Notes: generated by a model from the letters alone, not told the origin. A stretch of 64,000 nucleotides of DNA from Bacteroidales bacterium UBA2861 (GCA_002350615.1 DEFD01000028.1:76496-140495); one strand, 5' to 3'. Counted from the first letter of the stretch, positions 19,540 through 28,757 are shown. Numbers and translations are program-made.

Positions 19540-21783
19540 CTACATTTTTAAGCTTAAACCGATAATTACCGACGGCCGCGTGTACAAGATGTTGTAGCCG
19601 CAGAGATTGTAGCCGGAAAGGCTCAGCGAAAGCACTTTCACCGCAGGGCTCCGCAGAGGGATGTCATACGAGAGCGCCACCCTGCCGAGACGTAGGAAAT
19701 CTCCTTTCTGTACATAGCGGGAAGTGAGCATGGAACGATGCTCGGAGCGCATCAAGGCATTGTCCACGACATTGAATCCGAAAGCGAAGTCCGCATCCAG
19801 GTCCAGCGTGAACCCAAGGTAGCGGAGCGTTGTTCCGAAACCGCCGTAAGACTCCGGCAGGCTATTCCCGAGCACCACCCGGTCCGAATTGTCTATCCGT
19901 CCGTCAGGCACTATGTCCTTATAGTACCCGTCGGGACCGACTTTCCATCCGACCAGAACACCTACAGGGCAGGCGGCCACATAAGGCGAGTCCGGTTCAG
20001 CGACCTCCGTCACTTGCGTGCGGGCTTCGGTAATATTTCCCCTGACGGTCCAGCTGAGATCCTTGTTCCGGATTACCGCCGCGGCGAGGCCGATTTCAAA
20101 TCCCCTGACGGTAAAATCGGAACTGCCGGAAGAATGCAGCTCCGCACCGCCTTTCTTCCATTTGCCGTCGGTATCCATATATCCCGAATCGAAGATGTCC
20201 CAGGCATCCTCCATATAGCGGTCGAAGAAGCCTCCTTCCAAGCCGATGCGGCCAGCAAGGAACCCTGCATTCAGCCCGGCGTTCCACTCGCGCAGACGTT
20301 GGGCCGAGCGGGCGTTGAAATAGTTTCTGCGCGACTTTTCTATCTGCGGGACAGCCGCCGTCCCCATTGCGGTTCCGAAGAAAGGATACATCAAGGACTT
20401 TTCGTTGCCGCTGTATCCGAAACCGCCGGAAAGGCGAAGCTCCGATACCGTTTTGGAGGATTTCAGGAAGATATTGCGAAGGTCAGTCCATATTTCCGCG
20501 GCAGGATACTTGTCGATGCGGCCGTCGAAAGCGTCCAGGGTCTTGTCGGCGCGGAATACGACACCGGCCCCGGCCATATCGCCATAAGAATAGTCCGCGC
20601 GCGCAAACGCCGCTGCGTGCGAGGGCGCTTCCTCAAAGACAAAGTTCGGACGGACACTGTTGGACAGGGAGATACCCATGGCCTTGAGTTCCTCGGCCAG
20701 GTAATCGTTCGCCGCCAGCGAATTGTAGGTATTGAGTCCGCCGTACCATTCCACGCCGGCACTTGCGCTGACGCCGTTCCTTGTCCCGAAATAGCGCTTG
20801 AAATTGAGGCTGCTGTTCAGGTTGCAGGACAGCGCCTTGTTGTTGGTAATACCTGAAAGGCCGTTGAGGGCGGCTCCTGTGGCGTTGCCTGTTCCGTACC
20901 AGATGAATCGGGCCGCACTCTTGTAATCGGCCCCGAAGATTGTAGTCCAGTTCAGCGACTTGAAGATATTCAGCCGCATCCAGGCCGATGCACTCACCCC
21001 GTAACGTTTTCCGTTGTCCTGGTAATCGGCGATGGATGTACCGGAGTTGTCGAAGCTGCCGATTCCTCCGAAGATGCTGGTACCGAGCCACAGGACTTTG
21101 GATGATTTCGTCTCGAACGAACTGCGGAAACTCAATTCGTCCAGACCGATACCGTCCGCTCCGGCGGCATAATTCCTATAAGAAAGGGATGTGTTGAATG
21201 AGGTGTTCCTTCTGGTCGAGCCGGCGTTCAGGTAATGGTTGTGCAGCAGGCCTCCGCCGGATTCGTATCCTACATTTGAATTGAGACGGAAACGCAGTTC
21301 CTCACCCTGCGGCCGGGCAAGCCTTGTCTTCACCACTATCACGCCGGCGGCGCCGCGGGAACCATAAACTGCGGTTGCGCTCGCGTCCTTGAGTACTTCT
21401 ATGCTCTCTATATCGTAGGGAGAAAGGTGGAAGAAATCATTTACCGCTTCCACCGGTCCCACTTCCGGATAGTTCCAGAACGGGTTCAGATTGATGTTTG
21501 ACGAGTTTTCCATCATCACTCCGTCCACGACCAGAAGAGGCTGGCCGTCGCCACGGAGGGTTGCGGTTCCGCGGATGTCCATGCGAAGCCGGGAAAGCGG
21601 ACCTTTTCCGGTGCGGGTCACACTCAGCCCGGGCACTTCCCCCTCAAGGAGTTCCGCCAGCCTGGTGGCGGAGGCCTGAACCGATCCGAGCGAGTCGGGA
21701 ACTACCTTGACCGAATCCGCATACGAAGACATGGGGACTGCAAAAGAGAGCAGCAGCACCGTTATGATGATTCTATTTCTCAT
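19540..21783 (-). CDS. second, short TonB-dependent receptor (SusC-like, no N-terminal regulatory domain)
   Basis: A 747-residue protein, about 300 shorter than SusC. After a signal peptide the plug starts almost at once: LAELLEGEVPGLSV, PLLVVDGVMM, YDIESIEVLKDASATAVYGSRGAAGVIVVKT. The carboxypeptidase-like domain and the DEIVVVGYG box are missing. The barrel continues to a final aromatic-poor strand (SVIIGLSLKM). No SusD partner is adjacent. Instead the gene overlaps the BACON lipoprotein by 4 bp (ATGA), so that lipoprotein may be its partner. The frame is intact with no sign of decay. Confidence 0.85.
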   Translation of the reverse strand: MRNRIIITVLLLSFAVPMSSYADSVKVVPDSLGSVQASATRLAELLEGEVPGLSVTRTGKGPLSRLRMDIRGTATLRGDGQPLLVVDGVMMENSSNINLNPFWNYPEVGPVEAVNDFFHLSPYDIESIEVLKDASATAVYGSRGAAGVIVVKTRLARPQGEELRFRLNSNVGYESGGGLLHNHYLNAGSTRRNTSFNTSLSYRNYAAGADGIGLDELSFRSSFETKSSKVLWLGTSIFGGIGSFDNSGTSIADYQDNGKRYGVSASAWMRLNIFKSLNWTTIFGADYKSAARFIWYGTGNATGAALNGLSGITNNKALSCNLNSSLNFKRYFGTRNGVSASAGVEWYGGLNTYNSLAANDYLAEELKAMGISLSNSVRPNFVFEEAPSHAAAFARADYSYGDMAGAGVVFRADKTLDAFDGRIDKYPAAEIWTDLRNIFLKSSKTVSELRLSGGFGYSGNEKSLMYPFFGTAMGTAAVPQIEKSRRNYFNARSAQRLREWNAGLNAGFLAGRIGLEGGFFDRYMEDAWDIFDSGYMDTDGKWKKGGAELHSSGSSDFTVRGFEIGLAAAVIRNKDLSWTVRGNITEARTQVTEVAEPDSPYVAACPVGVLVGWKVGPDGYYKDIVPDGRIDNSDRVVLGNSLPESYGGFGTTLRYLGFTLDLDADFAFGFNVVDNALMRSEHRSMLTSRYVQKGDFLRLGRVALSYDIPLRSPAVKVLSLSLSGYNLCGYNILYTRPSVIIGLSLKM

Positions 21784-23240
21784 TTCACATAAAGTAGTTT
21801 CAGGTTGTGCTGCCTCGAAGCGTTGGTAGATATGATTTCGTAATAGGATTTACCGTACTCGGTCCCGTCGAGTTCCCAGGATACGGTTTCTTCTTTTGCC
21901 GTCGTCTTCTTGGCCCCGAAGATTGTTCCTGCGGGAGCGTCCGTTATCGAATAAACCTTACCGGTGGCCGCAGTGGTGAATTCCACATAGCCGAGCCTGT
22001 AACCTTCGACGGCAGGGAACCTGACATAGCCCTGGCCCAGGCGGATATAACCGTTGCTGCCGGTTCCGGAGATGTTGATCAGCGGATTACATATTCCGAA
22101 TAGATATTCCTTTTCTCCGGATATGAATTTATAGTTATACACTTCCTCGCCGCTGTTAAGTCCGGTCGTAGTGGTGAAGGGTATCTGCGGGCTCAGGGTA
22201 TCGGCCGGTTGCAAAGGGCAGGACGCGGCATCGGACACTTTGCTGAAATCCACGTCAATGGTGAATCCGCACCAGTGCCTTACCATAACGACTACGCTCT
22301 TGCCGGCATTGGATGCCAGTGACAATTTCACTTTTGCCATAAGACTCTCATCCCCGTCATTGGGCGACATCGTGAAAGGGATCTCGCTTCCCATCCCGCC
22401 TTCGCCCGCAAGGGTGGCGAGTTGGAAATCCCTGATATTGCTCTCCAAGACTTCTGCCTTCCATGGCGAGTTGCAGTTGAAACGCAGCCTGCCGGAAGTT
22501 GCAGCCGGCATTTCGTTCTGCTGCTCATCTTTCTTGTCCACTCCGATGAATGGCTTGGAGGCAGCCCTTGTCAGGCTGAAACTGACGCTGTCCGTCCCGT
22601 CGGTCAGGAACCTTATCACGGCTACGGAAGAAGCGGAGCAGTCGTAATTCGCAGGGGTGCTGATAGTTACCACGGCATTGCCATTTCCACGGTCCGGGGT
22701 TATGCTTGCCGTAGTATTGGAAGCCTCCGTGTCCAGTCGGGCCTCCCATGCGGTATTGCACACTATCTTGATCCGGACATCCTTGTCGCTTCCGGCACTG
22801 ATGTTCACCGCGTTTTCACCTTCGATAGAGATACGGGCTGTCTTCGCGCTCTGGGTTAGGACAATGTCGCGCCTCAGCGAGCCCGCGGTAACGAAACGGA
22901 TGACGGCGCTGCGGGCTTCCGCGTCCCGGTTCTCCTCACAGGAGAGGACAAGCGCGCCAGTGACCACGGCGCCCTCGGGGTTGAGTCCGTTCTGGGAGAC
23001 TATTTTCAACCAAGGGGTCCGTGACGCATCCGCTATCTTCGCCGACCAGCTCTCGGAACACCTCACAGGCACAGAAACCTGTACGGTTCCATCCTCTTTG
23101 CCAAAGGCCTGCGAGGCATCCGCCGGCACGAGCACGTCGGAAACCTCGAGAAGCTCTTCCGCGGAGCCCATATCCTTCACGAGGCAGGAATGGGCGGACA
23201 GCAGAGCGAGAACTATCAATGGAAAAAAACGAAGCTTCAT
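21780..23240 (-). CDS. lipoprotein with tandem BACON domains and the shared C-terminal module
   Basis: A 486-residue lipoprotein (leader ending LLSAHSC). Three BACON-like repeats follow: WLKIVSQNG with RFVTAGSLRRDIVLTQSA; AWEARLDTEASN with AVIRFLTDGTDSVSF; and PWKAEVLESN. The last 150 residues start at IDVDFSKVSD and contain VRFPAVEGYRLGYVEF, GKVYSITDAP and LKLLYVK. They are a more distant version of the C-terminal module seen in the lipoproteins at 8563, 11508 and 27245. BACON domains are thought to bind carbohydrate or mucin. The 4-bp overlap with the short receptor downstream suggests the two products work together. Confidence 0.8.
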   Translation of the reverse strand: MKLRFFPLIVLALLSAHSCLVKDMGSAEELLEVSDVLVPADASQAFGKEDGTVQVSVPVRCSESWSAKIADASRTPWLKIVSQNGLNPEGAVVTGALVLSCEENRDAEARSAVIRFVTAGSLRRDIVLTQSAKTARISIEGENAVNISAGSDKDVRIKIVCNTAWEARLDTEASNTTASITPDRGNGNAVVTISTPANYDCSASSVAVIRFLTDGTDSVSFSLTRAASKPFIGVDKKDEQQNEMPAATSGRLRFNCNSPWKAEVLESNIRDFQLATLAGEGGMGSEIPFTMSPNDGDESLMAKVKLSLASNAGKSVVVMVRHWCGFTIDVDFSKVSDAASCPLQPADTLSPQIPFTTTTGLNSGEEVYNYKFISGEKEYLFGICNPLINISGTGSNGYIRLGQGYVRFPAVEGYRLGYVEFTTAATGKVYSITDAPAGTIFGAKKTTAKEETVSWELDGTEYGKSYYEIISTNASRQHNLKLLYVK

Positions 23241-23253
23241 AGCTTATCCGCCA

Positions 23254-25326
23254 TTATAGATCAGATATATCACAGCTTGAACCGTTCACTGTCACGCTGC
23301 CGTCTTCGAAAACGATCTTCGGAACTCCGCTGCCGGGTTTCCTCGGCACGAGGACGGATATCACGGTGAGGGACTTGCTCTCGCAGCTCCACTGCAGGCC
23401 CTTGGCGCTGCCGGGCTTGCCCTGGTTGGGCCCGTCGGGGTCGTAGTCGCGTTTTGCAAGTCCGTGGATGTAGGCTTCACGGTATTCGAAGTTCATTTCC
23501 GACGAAGCGTTCACTGCGATGTAGAGTTCCGCAAAGGGCCTCTTGACGCTTACCATCTGCCCATCGTCCGAAATCGAGGTCTTGAAATCGTGATTGAAGA
23601 TGAAGAAACGGTGGTCGAAACGGTGAAGCTCTCCATCTTCAGGTATCATCACATCCTTTATGATATAATACCGGCCTTTCGGGACATAGCGGACGGTACG
23701 GCTCGCCTGCTTCATGGGAGTGGCGTAAGCGCCCTTCGCTTCATTCGTGAGGATCATTCCTCCGTCCGGCAATTCTTCCTTCCGCACTATCTCGGCGTGG
23801 GGATAGCCCGGGCTGGTGAAGTCCTTGAAATTGAAGGGATACAGCTGATCCTTCTCGTCCACGGTAATGATGTTGGCCCTCCAGCTGCGCAGATCGTGCT
23901 CGAAACGGATAGGGCTCCTGTAAGAAGCCGACGCCGCGTTGCATATCAGGTATTCACCATAGGCGCCAAGATTCACCGAATTGATTTCTGGACGGCTGTG
24001 GATGTAGGTTTTGCTTTCGTATATGCCGTTCATCGCCTTGAGTCCGAGCACCACGTCGTTGTCGCCCCAGCCGCTGCGAATATAACAGTCGCCGCTCTGG
24101 AAAGTCGTCATCAGAGGCACTCCAACCTCGTCAGGGCCGAGCGCTTTGACAGGACGGTCGCCATACTTCTGTTTGAGCAGAAATCCGTAATAATTACATT
24201 TCTGATGCCATCTTTCATTAACCCAGGCGGCCAGTTTATCCCTGCAGACAACGCTTGCCAGCAGTACGGGCGCATCCTTGACTCCCCACATTTTAGCAGC
24301 GCTCGGATTGTCGCCATAGGTTATCCGGAAAGCCCCCGGGCGCCCTTTGGAGTCCTTGCCGAGCAACATTCCGGCCAACCTCCACTGCTGCGATTTGGAA
24401 AGGTTGGAATTCTTGAGCAGGGAATCTATCTGCTTAACGCTCATAACCGAGGTTCCCTTGAGGATTGCGCTAACAGGGTAGCCGAAATAGCCATATCCTT
24501 CATAGTCGGAGCCGTCCGGGAGGATAGCGTTGTCAACATAGAATTTAAGGCCCGAAAAACCTTTGTCCCATCCCTGGGGATCGTTGAAATACTTCGCCGC
24601 ATACATGGCTCCAACAGCAATCACCGCCTGGAAATTCCCCATGAAGTCAGTGTGGGCATCCAGCCAGTTCAGAGCTGTTTGATAACCTTTTTCATACCAT
24701 GCGGACTCGATTGCAGAAATCTCCTCGGCGCTCATATTGCGGCGTACAGCCGCGATTGCCGTACCGAGGCCCTGATTTATGTAAGAAGTCTCGATAAAGC
24801 CCTGGGGCTTTTCAGGGATGAGTTTTCGCAGCTCGGCGTGAATCCAGAAATCTATCGGCATCGACGCCGCTCTTGCAAGATGCCCGCGAATGAAGTCGGA
24901 CACCAGTTCGTTGCCGGTGAAGATATAGACATACGCCAGCGGTTTGAGTTCCTCGCCTATGGTGTAAACATACCTGCGCTTGCTGATTTTGCGCATATCC
25001 CAGGCCGATATGGCCGTGATGGCCTTGTTCTGGAACGCTTCCCACTCCGCCTGTCCGTCAGGGTCGTCCTTGAAATAGAAATACAGTTTGCGGAGCATCT
25101 TCTGGTCCGCCTCCGGGACGCCGTCGGGATAATACTTGATGTATTTGTCGGTGAGTTTGACATCCGAAGCCGTGATTTGGGTAGGCTTGCCCGGCAGGGG
25201 AATGGAGCAATCGTTATAGATCGGGAAACCGGCCCTGCCGGTCGCAGGAACAGTCTGCCCGAAGGCGGGTGTCAGGACCGACAGTGCCAGTGCCGTCAGT
25301 GCCGCATATCTGAGAAATGCATTCAT
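23254..25326 (-). CDS. heparinase II/III-type polysaccharide lyase
   Basis: A 690-residue exported protein (leader ending PAFGQ). The first 390 residues form an alpha-toroid: FIETSYINQGLGTAIAAV, DAHTDFMGNFQAVIAVGAMYAA and the conserved LPDGSDYEGYGYFGYPV. The second part is the heparinase II/III-like beta-sandwich with HSRPEINSVNLGAYGEYLI, HRFDHRFFIFNH and a C-terminal strand-rich end. Likely catalytic residues include N and H in GNFQ and the conserved Tyr in the YEGYGYF segment; this is by family analogy. It should cleave a uronic-acid-containing chain by beta-elimination, giving unsaturated ends for the GH105 protein encoded next to it. The start overlaps the GH105 stop by 4 bp. Confidence 0.82.
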   Translation of the reverse strand: MNAFLRYAALTALALSVLTPAFGQTVPATGRAGFPIYNDCSIPLPGKPTQITASDVKLTDKYIKYYPDGVPEADQKMLRKLYFYFKDDPDGQAEWEAFQNKAITAISAWDMRKISKRRYVYTIGEELKPLAYVYIFTGNELVSDFIRGHLARAASMPIDFWIHAELRKLIPEKPQGFIETSYINQGLGTAIAAVRRNMSAEEISAIESAWYEKGYQTALNWLDAHTDFMGNFQAVIAVGAMYAAKYFNDPQGWDKGFSGLKFYVDNAILPDGSDYEGYGYFGYPVSAILKGTSVMSVKQIDSLLKNSNLSKSQQWRLAGMLLGKDSKGRPGAFRITYGDNPSAAKMWGVKDAPVLLASVVCRDKLAAWVNERWHQKCNYYGFLLKQKYGDRPVKALGPDEVGVPLMTTFQSGDCYIRSGWGDNDVVLGLKAMNGIYESKTYIHSRPEINSVNLGAYGEYLICNAASASYRSPIRFEHDLRSWRANIITVDEKDQLYPFNFKDFTSPGYPHAEIVRKEELPDGGMILTNEAKGAYATPMKQASRTVRYVPKGRYYIIKDVMIPEDGELHRFDHRFFIFNHDFKTSISDDGQMVSVKRPFAELYIAVNASSEMNFEYREAYIHGLAKRDYDPDGPNQGKPGSAKGLQWSCESKSLTVISVLVPRKPGSGVPKIVFEDGSVTVNGSSCDISDL

Positions 25327-27245
25327 TCTGCGAGAATCTTATCGAAGTCAGCCTCGGCTACAATACGGGGCCATCTTTTTATAAAGGGGTCGAAACGGCC
25401 GTCCCGGCTCCAGGCAGCCCCGGCAAAGAACTCCGCACTTGAACCGGCGGGGAGAGACAGAAGCACGAGTTCGTCGCTGCCCTGGGATGCGAAACCGCGG
25501 AAAGCGGATTTGTCCGCGACTATCACCGTGCCGATGCTTGCGTTCACTCCTTCTATGTCCTCTATGATACTGAGGCTGCAATGTTCTTCATTCTTGCTTA
25601 TCTGCGGATTGCCGAAGGTGGTAAGGCCGGCTGCAATCACCAGGTCTTTTCCAGACGCCGAGCTGGCAGTGACGGCGGCCTTGTAGAAGTAGGAACCGAG
25701 CTTGATGCTGATCGTCTCATTGAGGACGATACTGTCATCATTCGTGACTATGGCGGGATACGAAACGGTGAAGCTCAGGGAATCGGGAGTGGAATAATCT
25801 ATCTCGAAGCTTTCATAAGGGTCCGGCACAAGCAGGCCGTCCGCAGTCCAGACGCCTATTCCTCCGACACCCCTGTTCTTACCGACATTGTAGAAATCAA
25901 ATCCTTCGCCGTCATCTTTGTGATAACTGCCTCCGGAGGCCTCTTTTTCATACCATCGGGCAAGGATCGGGTAGTCCACGCGCTTTGCCCAATAGTCGAT
26001 ACCGCTGCTCACCTTGTGCTTCACCTGGCCTGAATACAGACGAAACGCCATCCTGTCGTTTTCCCAGGCGACATCCCCTTTCCGGCTCTCATTGAGAAGT
26101 ACCACACATTCTGGCGCCTTCCCCACCATCGAAGCTCCGAGCGCGCTGCGTACTTTTTTGATACCCAGCCTCAGGGACTGCCCCAGGGCGAGGAGAGCGG
26201 GGCCGAAGGCGTGTTGTTCGTTGCAGTAATAGGCGTGAGATGCATAGGCAGCCTTGCTTCCGTCGCCATAGGCAAGGCATCCTGAGCAGGTGTTGGCCAC
26301 ATTGCCGCATTTGTCGATATACCTGAGCAGGCCGGCGATGCCTTTCTTGAAAGCACCGGTCCATGACTTCGGGAGCACGCCGGATTCTATACCGGAACCA
26401 AGTCCGTAAAGCAGAAGGGATGAGCCGGAAATCTCGGTAAAACTGTCCGGCCATGTCATTTCCTGATGCCACAGGCCTTCTTTGTCCTGGTATCGAAGCA
26501 CAGCCTGGAAATAATCCCGTGCGAGTTCGCACACCTGGGAATAATACTGATTGTCCTTCGGAAGGTCGCGCATCAGGGCGCCGAGCGCCATCGCTCCCCA
26601 GCCGTTCCCGCGGCTCCAGCAGTCCTCGGTGATCTGCCCCCGGGACAGATTCTTGACATCCCTCGCCTGATGGGCAAGGCCGGTTGTGCTGTCCCGCAGG
26701 TCGCTGAATGTCTTAAGCGTCATCCAGGCTGCATAGTCCACCCAGTCCTGCCTGCCGGCCACAAGCCCGGAATACAGCAGATAAGGTGTCACTGCAAAGA
26801 CGGGGTCCATGAAAAGTCCGTTCCGCCCTTCAAGGTCCGGCCATGGCGGCAGCATGACCCCGTCGTCGTTCCTGGGTTGGGTCTCGAACATTCTTTCGGC
26901 AGCGCCGAGTGCCATGGCACGATACTTTTCAAAACCGAGGAGGAGCATTTCGGGCGCGGCTGTACCGCCGCATTCATAGCTGATAAAAGAGCCATATCCC
27001 AGCAACTCTCCGGACTCGAACCTGTCCAATATCCCGCAGGTCTGCTGCAGCCACCATTCGTCTTTTGTCTCTTTGTATAGTTCCGCCAACGCCTGGGTGT
27101 ACACAGTACCGGCATAGTGTCGCGGATCGATATAGCGCTTGGCGCGTACAGTCACCGACTTGGCAGTGTCGGACACATCCACCCTGGGGGCCGAGCATCC
27201 GAACAGGAGGCCGAGAAGGGACAGAGATATGACAGTCTTTTTCAT
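25323..27245 (-). CDS. GH105-like unsaturated glycuronyl hydrolase fused to DUF4861
   Basis: A 640-residue lipoprotein (leader ending LLFGC). Residues about 30-335 form a GH105/GH88-type barrel: MDPVFAVTPYLLYSGLV, GLAHQARDV, WSRGNGWGAMALGAL, WHQEMTWPDSFTEISGSSLL. The D and H in these motifs match the family's active-site region. Residues about 345-635 match DUF4861 (DYPILARWYEKEASGGSYHKD, GVGGIGVWTADGLLVPDPY). GH105 enzymes hydrate the unsaturated uronic sugar left by a lyase, which fits the heparinase-like gene directly downstream. The start shares one base with the upstream stop (TAATG). Confidence 0.87.
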   Translation of the reverse strand: MKKTVISLSLLGLLFGCSAPRVDVSDTAKSVTVRAKRYIDPRHYAGTVYTQALAELYKETKDEWWLQQTCGILDRFESGELLGYGSFISYECGGTAAPEMLLLGFEKYRAMALGAAERMFETQPRNDDGVMLPPWPDLEGRNGLFMDPVFAVTPYLLYSGLVAGRQDWVDYAAWMTLKTFSDLRDSTTGLAHQARDVKNLSRGQITEDCWSRGNGWGAMALGALMRDLPKDNQYYSQVCELARDYFQAVLRYQDKEGLWHQEMTWPDSFTEISGSSLLLYGLGSGIESGVLPKSWTGAFKKGIAGLLRYIDKCGNVANTCSGCLAYGDGSKAAYASHAYYCNEQHAFGPALLALGQSLRLGIKKVRSALGASMVGKAPECVVLLNESRKGDVAWENDRMAFRLYSGQVKHKVSSGIDYWAKRVDYPILARWYEKEASGGSYHKDDGEGFDFYNVGKNRGVGGIGVWTADGLLVPDPYESFEIDYSTPDSLSFTVSYPAIVTNDDSIVLNETISIKLGSYFYKAAVTASSASGKDLVIAAGLTTFGNPQISKNEEHCSLSIIEDIEGVNASIGTVIVADKSAFRGFASQGSDELVLLSLPAGSSAEFFAGAAWSRDGRFDPFIKRWPRIVAEADFDKILAE

Positions 27246-28561
27246 TATTCAGATCCGTTAGGGGTATAGGTAAGGATGAATTTGACGCCCATTTCTTTAC
27301 TGCATACCAAGTAGCGATCGGAAGAATCGGATACGGCTGCAGAAAGATCTATCTTCGTTTCACCTGTCGTTGAATTCCCCCTCAACACGGAACCAAGAGT
27401 ATTTGTTCCGTCTGTAATACTATACGTGCGCTCATCACTATGGTGAGCATAGGTAATATTGACTTCCGTCAGTGTGAAACCTGCTATTGTAGGAAGTTTA
27501 ACCGGAGACTTCGCATTCAAATTGCTGCTACTCCACCTTGCAACAGTTCCGTGGAACAAATAATCTTTGTAGCCAATGAGCCAGAAATCAGTTTCCACTG
27601 TACTTCCACGATTGGGCAGCGCTGTCCCATCTCCTTCGCCATAACGGAAATTGCCTGCATTCGTGCAGTCAAGCACGAGATCGCCGGTCTTCCATTCAAG
27701 GTTTTGGTCTATCGGTGCTGAGAATTCCTTGATTTTGGAGCGCTTAAGCACGACGGATGAGCTTATGTTGCGGGTGGCCACAGTCCCGTCCGATTTTGTC
27801 AATTCCAGGCTGAAACCATTTGCAAGTGTCTGGGGATATACGGCTATGCAGTAATTCGTATTCGGTATAAAAGTACCATTGTCGGATGCCGTCCCGCCCG
27901 CACCCAGTTTGATTTCGTCCGCCCCGGGTTTCGAGGGATTCACCGCCCATGTCGGTTCCCCGGAATTATAGGACACGTCGGCCCAGCCTGCAAGGATTTC
28001 ATTGTTGTTGCCTTTCATTACGATAGAGGTTATCGACTGTCCGCTCAGGGTGAACCTCAGCAGGGCAAAGCAGTTTTTCATCTGCTCCACTTGATACTGG
28101 CCCTCGTTCAAACTGATTTGTCCGATGGAAAGAGACGCCGCCTTGGCATAGGAAGCCTTGTTGGAAATCTTCTGGATAGGATTAAGGTAAGCCGTAACTT
28201 TGGAGCCGTCGTAACTGTGGCTTGCCAACTGGGTGGCATCACCGGAATGTACTGCAAGTACCGGAGTTTTGCCCGTCCAGCTGTCGGAGGTAAAAACGGC
28301 GGTGGCTGATGCGTCGGCATCCGGGTCATTGCTGAATACAACACCGCTGTATTCATCGTCAAACACGACCAGTTTGTCGTCAGAAACCCAGTGTACGGCA
28401 CCACTTGCCCTCATTATGGATTTCGATTCCGTTCCTGCGATGATGGTCATTTGCCTGCCGGTTTTTACGCCAAGCGTTTCAGGAGCATTTTCCGATTTAC
28501 TGCAAGCCAGGACGGATGCTATTGCCGCCCCGAGTGCAAAGATTTTAGAAAGATTCTTCAT
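27245..28561 (-). CDS. fimbrillin-like lipoprotein with the shared C-terminal module
   Basis: A 438-residue lipoprotein (leader IFALGAAIASVLACSKSENA). The fimbrillin-like N-terminal part has ESKSIMRASGAVHWVSDD, KLVVFDDEYSG and FALLRFTLSGQSI. The C-terminal 140 residues begin with LVLDCTNAGNFRYG and contain SPVKLPTIAGFTLTEVNITY, RTYSITDGTNTLGS and EMGVKFILTY. Identity to the end of the lipoprotein at 11508 is obvious by eye. Base composition looks more AT-rich than the neighbouring genes. It is the second gene of the operon, after the 48-residue small gene. Proposed role: surface glycan binding. Confidence 0.78.
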   Translation of the reverse strand: MKNLSKIFALGAAIASVLACSKSENAPETLGVKTGRQMTIIAGTESKSIMRASGAVHWVSDDKLVVFDDEYSGVVFSNDPDADASATAVFTSDSWTGKTPVLAVHSGDATQLASHSYDGSKVTAYLNPIQKISNKASYAKAASLSIGQISLNEGQYQVEQMKNCFALLRFTLSGQSITSIVMKGNNNEILAGWADVSYNSGEPTWAVNPSKPGADEIKLGAGGTASDNGTFIPNTNYCIAVYPQTLANGFSLELTKSDGTVATRNISSSVVLKRSKIKEFSAPIDQNLEWKTGDLVLDCTNAGNFRYGEGDGTALPNRGSTVETDFWLIGYKDYLFHGTVARWSSSNLNAKSPVKLPTIAGFTLTEVNITYAHHSDERTYSITDGTNTLGSVLRGNSTTGETKIDLSAAVSDSSDRYLVCSKEMGVKFILTYTPNGSE

Positions 28562-28573
28562 GGCCTGCGTGTT

Positions 28574-28720
28574 TTAGAAAGTGATAGGATCTCCATCCGT
28601 AGTGAAGCCCTCGTTTGTTACCCCTCCCTCGGTTTCATCGAAAGAGACTGCGATAACCGTCTGCGTCGTAATCCTCATTACGAGAGCATCCGGTTCGGAA
28701 TAAAGTGTTTGTTTTTTCAT
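28574..28720 (-). CDS. 48-residue small protein leading the polysaccharide operon
   Basis: The short reading frame starts MKKQTLYSEPDALVMRITTQ and ends TTDGDPITF. It has no signal peptide and no membrane segment, and the second half is acidic and glycine-rich. It lies 24 bp downstream of a likely transcription start (TAnnTTTG element at 28750-28757) and 12 bp before the fimbrillin-like gene, so it is the first gene of the operon. Similar 45-65-residue proteins of unknown function, beginning MKK with a short hydrophobic stretch and an acidic tail, occur in Bacteroidota surface operons; that is from general memory. It could be a small effector, a leader or a precursor peptide. Confidence 0.6.
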   Translation of the reverse strand: MKKQTLYSEPDALVMRITTQTVIAVSFDETEGGVTNEGFTTDGDPITF

Positions 28721-28749
28721 AATATATCAAGTACTTACTTTCAACATAG

Positions 28750-28757
28750 CAAAAATA
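28750..28757 (-). promoter_or_regulatory. Bacteroidota -7 element (TATTTTTG) of the polysaccharide operon
   Basis: Read on the minus strand the bases are TATTTTTG, a match to TAnnTTTG. The expected start of transcription is near 28744, 24 bases before the 48-residue gene. A TTTG lies upstream but 26 bp away, so the -33 half is weak. No comparable element is seen in the tight junctions downstream, which suggests one long transcript down to 589. Confidence 0.55.

Noticed and set aside
23464..25686. 740-codon open frame on the plus strand
   Set aside because: It lies antisense to the heparinase-like and GH105 genes and its translation has no recognisable motif. Stop-poor antisense frames are expected in GC-rich coding DNA.
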